The translations under genes and the position numbers were made by a program. From NCBI GenBank assembly GCA_024998595.1, contig JACOEK010000001.1, forward strand, positions 496,001 through 560,000: DNA of 64,000 nucleotides, read 5' to 3'. Positions 24,546 through 33,070 of the stretch are shown here, in pieces. This DNA comes from Nitrospira sp. Its GTDB lineage: Bacteria > Nitrospirota > Nitrospiria > Nitrospirales > Nitrospiraceae. Position 1 is the stretch's first letter, and every line of letters starts with the position of its first letter. Below the pieces are notes generated by a model that did no database searches, was not told the origin of the DNA, and saw only the letters and a list, made by a program, of their open reading frames with translations.

Positions 24546-25261
24546 AGGCGATTATCCTTGCGGCAGGCGTGGGCAAACGCCTCTGGCCCGTCACTCAGCA
24601 TAAGCCGAAATGCCTGATCGAGATCGGCGGTCAGACATTGCTGTCTCGCTATCTGGAATCCCTGGCCTCGGTCAGGATCAAACACGCGACCATTGTGGTC
24701 GGATACAAACAGGAGATGATCAGGGCTGCCGCCGGCTCGCAGAGCCATGGGGTGGACATCTCCTATCTGGTGAACGAAGAGTTTTATCGCGGCAGCATTT
24801 CGTCGCTATGGATCGCTAGGCAGGTGCTGACCGACGATGTGATCATTATGGATGCGGATGTGCTTTTTCACCGGGAAATCCTTCGTCGTCTGGTGGCCTC
24901 CCCCCATGAAAACTGCCTGCTGATGGACGACACGGTGAAACAGACAGGCGAGGAATGTATGGTCGTTGTCCAGGGCGACCGCGTCATCGCCCTGACCAAG
25001 AAGGTGCCTGATCGGTACGATCTCGCCGGCGAAGGCGTCGGGTTCCTCAGGGTGCGGCGGGCGGATACGGCGCAGGTGGTCGCCTCCCTCAAGGGATACA
25101 TCGACCAGGACCGCTGGGACATGGAATACGAAGACGGACTATTGCAGTATTTCCGTGACGTCAAAGTCGGGCATGAGAAAATCGGGGGCCTCCCCTGGAC
25201 CGAGATCGATTTTCCTGAAGATGTGACGAAGGCGGAACGGGAAGTCCTCCCGAGACTCTAG
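24542..25261 (+). CDS. Nucleotidyltransferase, probable phosphonate (AEP) cytidylyltransferase PntC-like
   Basis: This 239-residue protein starts with the NTP-transferase signature (AAGVGKRLWPVTQHKPKCLI, residues 7-26) and has a metal-binding DADVLF near 102. The fold is that of sugar-phosphate and choline-phosphate cytidylyltransferases. Because it overlaps phnW and precedes a CDP-alcohol phosphotransferase gene, I infer that it activates AEP as CMP-AEP, as PntC does. Phosphocholine or another small phosphate ester remain alternatives. It is probably a cytosolic enzyme. Confidence 0.72.
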   Translation: MKAIILAAGVGKRLWPVTQHKPKCLIEIGGQTLLSRYLESLASVRIKHATIVVGYKQEMIRAAAGSQSHGVDISYLVNEEFYRGSISSLWIARQVLTDDVIIMDADVLFHREILRRLVASPHENCLLMDDTVKQTGEECMVVVQGDRVIALTKKVPDRYDLAGEGVGFLRVRRADTAQVVASLKGYIDQDRWDMEYEDGLLQYFRDVKVGHEKIGGLPWTEIDFPEDVTKAEREVLPRL

Positions 25262-25313
25262 CGCTTGAATACCCGGTAGCGGCGATTCACGAACGGGAAT
25301 TGCGTTCGCAATC

Positions 25314-26768
25314 ATGAGTGAAAGTACCATCCAACGAGGCGCGGAATTGCAGGGGTTGAGCACGGCGATCCTATTGCCGGGCGCCGGCCTCTTTGGTGAT
25401 CGCTCGGGTCGCGGGCTCGCCGATGTCAGCCCATTGACCCACATCGGAGGCTTGAGCCTCTTTCAGCGTACGGTTCTCACCTTGCAACGAGGCGGCATTC
25501 GCCAATTGATCGTCCTGGCCGGTCCGGATGAAGAGTTACTCAAGCAAGCGTTGGCACGGGGCGCGCGGGTGACGATTCCGGTGCGGTGGATGCCGGTGCG
25601 GGAATTCCCGCTCGATGATCCGCGCACGTGGGAATCTCTGGCAGCTGAAGTCCGGGGCTTCTGTCTCGTGGCCGGAGTGCAGGCGGTGTTCTCCAAGGGA
25701 TTGATCGAACACTTGCGGCAAACCGTGCGCGACGGCGAGGCACTGGTGGTGACGCGTGAAGCGGGCCCCGTTGAACCTGCAGCCGGTCGCCGGAATCCGG
25801 TGGTCGCATTTCAGGAAGGGCGGCTGATTGCATTTCATAATCACCTCGGCCAGGAGGGGCGCCAGGTCGCAGCCGACTTAGTGGTGTTGCCGGCCAGTAT
25901 TTTGAACCAGCCTCACGCGACGGCTGCAGCTATGACGAGCGAGGTCGCGGAAGGCACCGGAATGACCCCCATGCGCCGCTGGCTTGAACATGCCGCTATC
26001 GAAGGCCGCGTGCGGGTGGTGGCTGCCGCGTCTCATGCAGGGCTCTGGTATCGCGAAGTGTGGGATCAGGGGAGTGTCGGCCAAGCAGAACGGACGTTAT
26101 TCCGTTCGCTGAAAGGCGAGGCTGAGGGCTTCGTCGATCGGTATTTCAACCGCACCTTTTCGCGGCTGCTGACGCGACTTTTTCTACGATTGAAATGTTC
26201 CCCGAACACCATCACGATGGTTGCGACCGCTGTCGGGCTCGTATCTGCCGTCGGGTTTGGTCTGGGCACGTACACGGCCGGAATCATCGCCGCGCTCTTA
26301 TTTCAATTGGCCGCCATTATCGATTGTTGCGATGGAGAGGTGGCGCGGCTCACCTTTACGGAGTCTCCGTTCGGCGCCTGGCTGGATATCGCCATGGACA
26401 ATGTGGTGCATATGGCCATCTTCGCCGGCATTGCCTGCGGTGCTTATGTTCGGCAAGCCGGAACGGCCGAAGCCTGGGTTCCATTGGCACTGGGAGGCGC
26501 GGCCGTGTTCGGCAATGCCATGGCGTTCTGGTTGGTCACGAAGGCACAAAAAATCGGCGCCACTCGAGGCTGGAACACGCCGAAGCAGGCGGCCTGGTCC
26601 GACTTCATTTTGAAAAATGTGGCGAGTCGTGATTTCTCCGTGGTGGTCTTCCTGTTTGCTCTGCTAGATAAATTGGACTGGTTTCTGTGGATGGCCGCAC
26701 TCGGCTCAACCGTCTTCTGGCTGATGATGGTATGGGTCATCCGACCTTCGGCACGGGCCCGTGCTTAA
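25314..26768 (+). CDS. Fusion of degenerate NTP-transferase-like domain and CDP-alcohol phosphatidyltransferase
   Basis: The 484-residue product has two parts. Residues about 15-250 resemble a nucleotidyltransferase fold but lack the usual GxGxR...PK signature. Residues about 275-480 form an integral membrane domain with the complete CDP-alcohol phosphotransferase motif: D337-x2-DG-x2-AR-x8-G354-x3-D358-x3-D362. This layout recalls the bifunctional IPCT/DIPP synthases of inositol solutes. Following the PntC-like gene, it could transfer a phosphonate or phosphate headgroup from a CMP-activated donor to a lipid or polyol. The acceptor is unknown. It overlaps the next gene by 8 bases. Confidence 0.8.
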   Translation: MSESTIQRGAELQGLSTAILLPGAGLFGDRSGRGLADVSPLTHIGGLSLFQRTVLTLQRGGIRQLIVLAGPDEELLKQALARGARVTIPVRWMPVREFPLDDPRTWESLAAEVRGFCLVAGVQAVFSKGLIEHLRQTVRDGEALVVTREAGPVEPAAGRRNPVVAFQEGRLIAFHNHLGQEGRQVAADLVVLPASILNQPHATAAAMTSEVAEGTGMTPMRRWLEHAAIEGRVRVVAAASHAGLWYREVWDQGSVGQAERTLFRSLKGEAEGFVDRYFNRTFSRLLTRLFLRLKCSPNTITMVATAVGLVSAVGFGLGTYTAGIIAALLFQLAAIIDCCDGEVARLTFTESPFGAWLDIAMDNVVHMAIFAGIACGAYVRQAGTAEAWVPLALGGAAVFGNAMAFWLVTKAQKIGATRGWNTPKQAAWSDFILKNVASRDFSVVVFLFALLDKLDWFLWMAALGSTVFWLMMVWVIRPSARARA

Positions 26769-27756
26769 AGCGGCCCTCCTTATCCTCGGGGCGCTGACAC
26801 TCTCCGCACTGGTCTGGCATATCGGCATCGGGCGTATTTACGATGCGGTGACGCAATTGGGTCCCGCGGCCATGGTGCTGATCCTTCTTCCGTCTCTCCT
26901 TATGTATGTGCTCGAAGCCTATGGCTGGCGCGTAACGCTCGGCACCTGGGCGAACGGCGTGCCCTTTTGGCGCATCTTGGCCATTCGCACCGCCGGAGAA
27001 GTCGTGAACATGACCACTCCCACGGCCTACGTGGGGGGCGAACCGCTGAAGGCCTACCTCCTCAATCGACAGGGTGTACCGCTCGTAGAGGGACTCGCTT
27101 CGGTCGTAACGGCCAAAACGACCATGACCGTCGCTCAAATCCTGTTCATTCTTGCGGGCATTGGCCTGGGATTCTGGTTATTGGGTTCCGGCGGTTCGGC
27201 CGGACAGACGATTACGGCAGGGTTGGTCAGCGTGGGCCTCCTGCTGTTCGGGGTCGGCGCCTTTGTGATCGTCCAACGGCACGGGATGTTTTCGTGGATT
27301 CTCAACATGCTGCGGCGCATCGGTCTGCGCATCCAGTTTCTGGAAGTGCGCGAACAACAGCTCATCGAACTGGATCGCACCATCGCGGGCTTCTATTCCC
27401 ACCAGCGACAGGCCTTCCTTCTTTCGACGGGACTGTTTCTGCTCGGCTGGCTGGCGGAGGCATTGGAAGTCTATGTGATGGTGCTGTGCATGGGGCAGTC
27501 CATCGCGGTCTTGCCGGCTGTCGCAATTGGGGCGTTATCCGTCTTTATTAAAGGGGGGACGTTTTTTATTCCAGGCAGCTTGGGTGCGCAAGATGCCGGG
27601 AATCTGTTCCTGCTTTCCGCGTTCGGATACGGCGAGGTCACCGGCATTACCTTCGCCCTCCTGCGGCGCTTCCGGGAGTTTGTCTGGATCGCGCTGGGGC
27701 TAGGTTGCTTGGCACTCATGACCAAAGGAGCCGATCATTCTCTTTCCCGCAAGTGA
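26761..27756 (+). CDS. Flippase-like integral membrane protein (LPG synthase TM / UPF0104 family)
   Basis: This 331-residue protein starts at GTG 26761, overlapping the previous gene. It has about eight transmembrane segments. The family-typical TPTAYVGGEPLKAYLL near residue 85 and FFIPGSLGAQDAGNLFL near 275 match the lysylphosphatidylglycerol synthetase transmembrane domain family (UPF0104, HpnL-like). Members are linked to lipid flipping, for example of hopanoid or aminoacyl lipids. Here it probably handles the product of the preceding CDP-alcohol transferase. It lacks the cytosolic aminoacyl-transferase domain. Confidence 0.78.
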   Translation: MLKAALLILGALTLSALVWHIGIGRIYDAVTQLGPAAMVLILLPSLLMYVLEAYGWRVTLGTWANGVPFWRILAIRTAGEVVNMTTPTAYVGGEPLKAYLLNRQGVPLVEGLASVVTAKTTMTVAQILFILAGIGLGFWLLGSGGSAGQTITAGLVSVGLLLFGVGAFVIVQRHGMFSWILNMLRRIGLRIQFLEVREQQLIELDRTIAGFYSHQRQAFLLSTGLFLLGWLAEALEVYVMVLCMGQSIAVLPAVAIGALSVFIKGGTFFIPGSLGAQDAGNLFLLSAFGYGEVTGITFALLRRFREFVWIALGLGCLALMTKGADHSLSRK

Positions 27757-27942
27757 TCGTCTCCCCCCGATACGCCACTGTGTATCAAGTTGCGACAGTG
27801 GGCGCGCTTCAGAAAGTCCTACAGTGCGAATTCACGACAAGATGTGGCCCAATTGCACATCCTCCGCTACACTAAGGGACAACACTATGATCTTCATTGC
27901 AGAATAAACCATCGAACCGGCGATAACCGCTGTTACTCATAT

Positions 27943-29118
27943 ATGAGTGTCCCTGTACAGCCATCACCACAGTCCGGCCATGGAGATTGGCCAGGCCGGC
28001 AAGAGGCGTCCTCCGCCACAGGGCGAAGGCCGACCGATGCGCGTCAGTTGCCGCCCATACAGGATCCGCAGGAAGCGCTGGAGTTTTGCAGGGCCCTGGC
28101 GTCGGCCATGGAACTGACCGCAACAGCCAATGACCATCGCTACCCACCGGCATTAGTTGCAGCCATTCTCGGGCGACGTGTCTCCTCCCTGCCTCCGCCG
28201 ATGTTGTCGATCGTCATTCCTGTCTTCAACGAAGAAGAGAATTTACAGACTCTCCATACCCGCCTCACCAAGACGCTCACCGAACAGGGGTTGGATTACG
28301 AGATCGTCTTCGTCGACGACGGCAGTCACGACCACAGCCCGGAAATATTGCGGCGTTTGGAGACAGAGGATCATCGGGTCGTGGTCGTGGAGTTTGCTAG
28401 AAATTTCGGGCACCAAATCGCGATCAGCGCCGGACTGGAGCATAGTCGCGGGCGTGTCGTCAGTATTATGGATGCCGATCTGCAGGATCCTCCCGAAGTT
28501 CTCCACACCTTTTTGGCCAAGTGGCAGGAGGGGTGGGAAGTGGTCTACGCCGTGCGAACCGAGCGGAAGGAATGGTGGGGAAAGCGGTTGGCCTACGCGG
28601 GGTTCTACCGCTTGCTTCAACGGGTCGCCAATATCGAGATTCCATTGGATGCCGGAGATTTTTGCGTTATGGACCGGAAAGTGGTGGATCTCCTGGTCCG
28701 CATGCCAGAACGAAATCGATTTGTCAGAGGAATCCGCAGTTGGGTGGGCTTCAAGCAGGTCGGCGTGACCTATGAGCGCCAGGCTCGCCATGCCGGGACT
28801 CCCAAGTACACGCTTCGCAAACTGATCTATCTTGCGCTCGACGGATTGGTCTCATTCAGCCACATGCCGTTGCGCATCATCACGCTGCTGGGCTTTACCG
28901 TCTCGCTGCTCTCCTTCCTCGTGGCGCTATTCTATGTCATCAAAAAAATCACCATCGGGGTCGGGGTGGCCGGGTTCACGACCCTGGTCGTATCGATTTT
29001 CTTCCTGGCGGGGATTCAATTGATGACGATCGGCGTCATTGGAGAATACATCGGACGTATTTCCGATGAAGTCAAACACCGGCCGCTCTACGTCGCCCGC
29101 CGCGTGACCAGGAGATAA
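27943..29118 (+). CDS. Family 2 glycosyltransferase with C-terminal membrane helices (DPM1/GtrB type)
   Basis: The start at ATG 27943 gives 391 residues; ATG 27790 or ATG 28201 are alternatives. A Pro-rich, poorly conserved N-terminus of about 85 residues precedes the catalytic domain, which begins MLSIVIPVFNEEENL. It has FVDDGSHDHS and the DADLQDPPEV metal-binding block. Two transmembrane helices lie near residues 310-370. This matches polyisoprenyl-phosphate glycosyltransferases such as GtrB and ArnC, which move a sugar from a nucleotide donor to undecaprenyl phosphate. Such a lipid-linked sugar could feed the GT39-type transferase encoded at 35389. Confidence 0.82.
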   Translation: MSVPVQPSPQSGHGDWPGRQEASSATGRRPTDARQLPPIQDPQEALEFCRALASAMELTATANDHRYPPALVAAILGRRVSSLPPPMLSIVIPVFNEEENLQTLHTRLTKTLTEQGLDYEIVFVDDGSHDHSPEILRRLETEDHRVVVVEFARNFGHQIAISAGLEHSRGRVVSIMDADLQDPPEVLHTFLAKWQEGWEVVYAVRTERKEWWGKRLAYAGFYRLLQRVANIEIPLDAGDFCVMDRKVVDLLVRMPERNRFVRGIRSWVGFKQVGVTYERQARHAGTPKYTLRKLIYLALDGLVSFSHMPLRIITLLGFTVSLLSFLVALFYVIKKITIGVGVAGFTTLVVSIFFLAGIQLMTIGVIGEYIGRISDEVKHRPLYVARRVTRR

Positions 29119-29135
29119 CCGCCATTCGCATTCTC

Positions 29136-30347
29136 ATGTTCGATAACGAGTTCCCGCCCCTCGGTGGCGGCACCGGCGTCGTTAATCTCCATCTGCTGGA
29201 AGAGATGGCCTTGCGGCCTGATGTGACGGTTGATCTCGTGACGTCATCGCGCACCAGAACGCGTTACGAAACCGAACCGTTTGCCGATCGGATTACGATC
29301 TACAAAGTGCCGGTCGATAATCGCAACATCCACCATGCCACCAATCGTGAGTTGTTGCGATACAGTTGGCGCGGGCTGCGTCTCGCCCGGCAGTTGGCGT
29401 CGGAACATCGCTACGATGTGAGTTTCGCCTTCGCAGGGGTGCCGGCCGGCGCAATCAGTTATCTGCTGCGCCTCACTCACGGTATACCCTATGTCCTGTC
29501 GTTGCAGGGGCCGGATGTGCCTGGATTCGAGGCACGATACAACTACCTCTACCCGCTGTTGACGCCGCTGATTACACGGATCTGGCGGGGAGCGGGAGTG
29601 GTCACCGCGATCAGCGCGGAACAGGTGGCGTTGGCGCACCGAACCATGCCGGATCTGGAACTGGTCACGATTCCGAATGGAGTCGATACGATCTCCTTTG
29701 CTCCAGCCGGAAGCGCTCCGGCACGGCCCTTTACTATTATCTGCGTCGCCCGTCTCATCGAACGCAAAGGGCAGCATCATCTCTTACGGGCCTTCGCTCA
29801 ACTACGCGCAGTCTGCGCTGAACCGGTAATGCTGATCTTCGTCGGCACCGGAGATGCCGAGCCTCAGCTGCGGGAGCTGGCGGCGCATTTGAAGGTGACG
29901 GAGGCGGTGAGGTTCCAGGGATTTGTGCCTCGTGAACATATGCCGCAGGTCTACCACGAGGCCGATTTATTCGCGTTGCCCTCTCAACATGAAGGTATGT
30001 CCATCGCCCTTCTGGAAGCGATGGCGTCCGGGTTGCCGGTGATCGTGACGGAGACGGGAGGAACCGCTGAATTGGTGAGCCAGGGAGAAAACGGTGAAAT
30101 CGTCCCTTGGGGAGATGTGCCGGCTCTCACTGACGCGTTACGCCGTATGTTGACGGCCGCCGAGCAACGCAGGCGGATGGGGGAAGAAAGTCGTTGTCGC
30201 GCGCTCGAATTCGGGTGGCCGGCGTTGGCGGCCCGATATCTTGAATTGTGCGCGAGGGTGGCGGTCCCGTCGGTTGAAAGCCGGCCCATCGGCGCCCGCG
30301 GTTCGGGAACTATACGCCGCGACTTGACCAGGGAGCCTCGGGTATGA
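29136..30347 (+). CDS. Family 4 glycosyltransferase
   Basis: From ATG 29136 the product is 403 residues with GT-B fold: EFPPLGGGTGVV at the N-terminus, IICVARLIERKGQHHLLRAF as the start of the donor domain, and EGMSIALLEAMASGLPVIV containing the EX7E motif. It transfers a sugar from a nucleotide donor, retaining configuration, at the cytosolic membrane face. The codons just upstream (ATT CGC ATT CTC) would extend it to the usual M-R-I-L start if ATT initiates. The C-terminal 25 residues are Arg-rich. It overlaps the next glycosyltransferase gene by 4 bases. Confidence 0.85.
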   Translation: MFDNEFPPLGGGTGVVNLHLLEEMALRPDVTVDLVTSSRTRTRYETEPFADRITIYKVPVDNRNIHHATNRELLRYSWRGLRLARQLASEHRYDVSFAFAGVPAGAISYLLRLTHGIPYVLSLQGPDVPGFEARYNYLYPLLTPLITRIWRGAGVVTAISAEQVALAHRTMPDLELVTIPNGVDTISFAPAGSAPARPFTIICVARLIERKGQHHLLRAFAQLRAVCAEPVMLIFVGTGDAEPQLRELAAHLKVTEAVRFQGFVPREHMPQVYHEADLFALPSQHEGMSIALLEAMASGLPVIVTETGGTAELVSQGENGEIVPWGDVPALTDALRRMLTAAEQRRRMGEESRCRALEFGWPALAARYLELCARVAVPSVESRPIGARGSGTIRRDLTREPRV

Positions 30348-31453
30348 GGAAGCTGCCGCATGTGTGTATTCTGACCAGCCAGTATTTCGACTGGGGGATT
30401 TATGGCGGCTTCGGCAGCATGTCGCGCAAGTTGGCAGAAAGTCTGGTTCGCGCCGGTCATCCGGTCAGCGTGATCGTCCCCGGGCGCCAAGGCCAGCAGC
30501 CGACCGAAACCATCGGTGGAGTGGAAATCAAGAGTTTCTCGCCCCGGAACGTCGTGGATGCCTGCCGCCTCATTCGGTCATCGAGCGCAGATATTTTTCA
30601 TTCCCAGGACCCGACGGTCCTGACCTATCTGGCGCAACGCATCCATCCGCGCCGGGCGCATCTGGTGACCAGCCGCGATCCGCGGGAGTTGAGCGACTGG
30701 TGGCTCGAGTTCCTGTATGCCACTCCGATGCGCCGCCTGTTGACGCCGCTCAACTACCTGACCGAATCCGGGTTTCTGGTCAGGCAAGCCGTGCGGCGGG
30801 CGGATGCGGTCTATTGTCCCGCCCATTTTCTCAAGGACAAGGTCAAACGGCTGTATGGGTTGTCTGTCCTGCCGACGATGCTCCCCAATCTCATCGACGT
30901 GCCGGCACACCTGCCGCAGAAGAGCGAGCGTCCGACGATCACATTTGTGGCACGCTGGGACAAACGGAAGCGACCCTGGTTGTTCCTGGAGCTGGCTGCA
31001 GAGTTTCCCGACTACCGGTTTGTGGCCGTGGGGCAGGGAAGTGCATCCGCGGAATCCGGCTTTGACGCCCAGTTGCGACGGAAGTTTCGTGGCGTACCTA
31101 ACCTCGAGATGCCGGGCCTCATCAATCGCTTTCGTGAACCGGAACGTATGCATCAAATTCTGTCAGATACCTGGGTTTTTGTCAGCACAGCGGTGCGCGA
31201 AGGGCTTCCGTTGACGTTTCTTGAAGCGGCCGCGTATGGATGCCCCATCATCAGCCGGGTCGATCCGGACCAATTCGCCAGTCGCTTCGGGAGGCAGGTG
31301 CAGGATGATGATTATGCGTCTGCCATTCGCGGCCTGCTTGCCGAGGCGCCGCTGGAAAGAGGCAGGGCAGCGTACGACTATGTGCGTGAGACCTACGAAA
31401 CGTCCAAAGCCCTGGCGGCTCACCAAGAACAATACGCGCGCTTTGCCGCCTAA
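30344..31453 (+). CDS. Family 4 glycosyltransferase
   Basis: This 369-residue GT-B protein has an acceptor half starting VCILTSQYFDWGIYGGFGSMS and a donor half with ITFVARWDKRKRPWLFLELA. The EX7E-type motif is in REGLPLTFLEAAAYGCPII. The YFDWGIYGGFG opening is typical of surface-polysaccharide transferases. It overlaps the previous glycosyltransferase gene by 4 bases and lies 56 bases upstream of the flippase gene, so it belongs to the same transcription unit. Donor and acceptor are not deducible. Confidence 0.82.
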   Translation: MRKLPHVCILTSQYFDWGIYGGFGSMSRKLAESLVRAGHPVSVIVPGRQGQQPTETIGGVEIKSFSPRNVVDACRLIRSSSADIFHSQDPTVLTYLAQRIHPRRAHLVTSRDPRELSDWWLEFLYATPMRRLLTPLNYLTESGFLVRQAVRRADAVYCPAHFLKDKVKRLYGLSVLPTMLPNLIDVPAHLPQKSERPTITFVARWDKRKRPWLFLELAAEFPDYRFVAVGQGSASAESGFDAQLRRKFRGVPNLEMPGLINRFREPERMHQILSDTWVFVSTAVREGLPLTFLEAAAYGCPIISRVDPDQFASRFGRQVQDDDYASAIRGLLAEAPLERGRAAYDYVRETYETSKALAAHQEQYARFAA

Positions 31454-31509
31454 CCTGTCGGGCAGTACACAGCGACTTCGAAGCAGGGGGCGCGCGCTTC
31501 TAAAGAGTC

Positions 31510-33054
31510 ATGTCGGCATCAGCGGTTTCTAAAGGAATTGTCTCCGTCGGCGGTTGGTCGATGGCTAAATTGGCCACGTCGGCCGTCGTCCTGCCCATTC
31601 TTGCGCGGTTCCTTGGCATAGAAGGATACGGTCAGTACGCCTATTACCTGGCGGTGCTTCTGCTCGCCTCGCAATTCGCCAACGTCGGCATGATGCAAAC
31701 CATGACCAAGCGCATCGCGGAGCGGCCGGACGACGCGGCATGGTGTCGGTCGGTGGCGCGGTCCGGCGCCCTCATCAATGGCGTGGGAATGTTGTGTGCG
31801 GGGCTCGCGGCGGGAGTGCTGATCTGGCGCACGGCTTCGCAAGGCACGTCGGCTGTTCCGATTGCCTTGGCGGTGGTGGGCGTATTGGCTTTTGACCAGG
31901 TCTGGTTTTATGCGCGGGGGGTGTTACACGGCCTTCGGCATGAGGAACGTGCTGCGGTGCCCGGCATCATCGGGGTGTTGATGGCGGGAAGTTTCGGCAT
32001 TGTTGCGGCTGTCACGGGCATGGGCGTGGTCGGGGTCTTTGCGGGTCTTCTGGTGGCGGATGTCTGTGTCGCAGCCGTCTGTCTGCGAGCGGTAATGTCG
32101 GCGCTCAAAGAAATCGGTCCCCCCGGCTCGGAGAGCCCCCGGTCTTTGTCGACAGAAGCGATGTTGCGATTCGGCTTCTCGGCCATGGTCTTTTCCGTTC
32201 TGAATATGACTCTCTGTTCGCTCGATATTATTCTGGTTCGCCATCTGGCGGGTGAAGCCCAGGCCGGGTTGTATGCTGCGGCCGTGCAATGGTCGCAATT
32301 CGTTTGGTTCATTCCTATTGCGGTTGAAGGGGTGATGCTGCAAGCAACCGCTCGGCTGTGGGCTGAGGCGAGGGTAGCAGACGTCACGAACCTCGTGAGT
32401 CGTCTCGTGCGATACGTCATGCTGGGTACAATCTTTCTGCTTGTCTTGGTGTTTGTGTTAGGCGATCGGATTATCACGGTGTACTTTGGGCCGCAATTTT
32501 CAGAGGCTGTTGTGGTGCTGCGCTTGTTGGTTCCCGGCGCTTGTTGTTATGCCTTAGCCCGCGTGCTTTGGCCGGTGATTCAAGCGGGCGGCGAGGGCAT
32601 GTCCCTGATCCGAGTCATGCTGGCGACGGTCCTGATGGATGTCGGCCTCTGCGCGATCCTGATTCCTGGAGGTGGCGCAGCCGGTGCGGCTTGTGCGACA
32701 TCACTCTCTTTTGCATCGGTGGCGGGCGGCTATGCCTGGATATTACGGCGCCGGAAGGTTCGCATCTTCGAAGGTCTTGCTCTGCCGCGATTCTTGGCGC
32801 TGGTGGCCGTGACGGGTATCGCGGTGGCCGGGCTCTCCGCACTGGTGTCCACGCCGCTGCTTTCTGTGTTGATTGGAGGTGCCGTTGGACTGCTGCTCTA
32901 TTGGGCTGGTGTGTTCAGCCTCGGCATTGTGCAGGTGAACGAACTCGAATTGCTCGTGCAGAGCCTACCGGGGGCCTTTCGCCGAGCGGGAGAGACGACG
33001 CTTCATTTGGTGACTCCACTGTTGTTGCGGCTCAAGGCCGTGACACCGAACTGA
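31510..33054 (+). CDS. Wzx-type polysaccharide flippase (MOP superfamily)
   Basis: This 514-residue protein has about 12-14 transmembrane segments throughout. The N-terminus (KGIVSVGGWSMAKLATSAVV followed by ILARFLGIEGYGQYAYYLA) is the classic start of polysaccharide-biosynthesis flippases. It would move a lipid-linked oligosaccharide across the inner membrane, supplying the exported product of the neighbouring transferases. It ends just before a GT2 gene. There is no Wzy polymerase or Wzz in the window, so the glycan may be a short oligosaccharide. Confidence 0.85.
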   Translation: MSASAVSKGIVSVGGWSMAKLATSAVVLPILARFLGIEGYGQYAYYLAVLLLASQFANVGMMQTMTKRIAERPDDAAWCRSVARSGALINGVGMLCAGLAAGVLIWRTASQGTSAVPIALAVVGVLAFDQVWFYARGVLHGLRHEERAAVPGIIGVLMAGSFGIVAAVTGMGVVGVFAGLLVADVCVAAVCLRAVMSALKEIGPPGSESPRSLSTEAMLRFGFSAMVFSVLNMTLCSLDIILVRHLAGEAQAGLYAAAVQWSQFVWFIPIAVEGVMLQATARLWAEARVADVTNLVSRLVRYVMLGTIFLLVLVFVLGDRIITVYFGPQFSEAVVVLRLLVPGACCYALARVLWPVIQAGGEGMSLIRVMLATVLMDVGLCAILIPGGGAAGAACATSLSFASVAGGYAWILRRRKVRIFEGLALPRFLALVAVTGIAVAGLSALVSTPLLSVLIGGAVGLLLYWAGVFSLGIVQVNELELLVQSLPGAFRRAGETTLHLVTPLLLRLKAVTPN

Positions 33055-33070
33055 CGTGGCCGTTCGCAGA

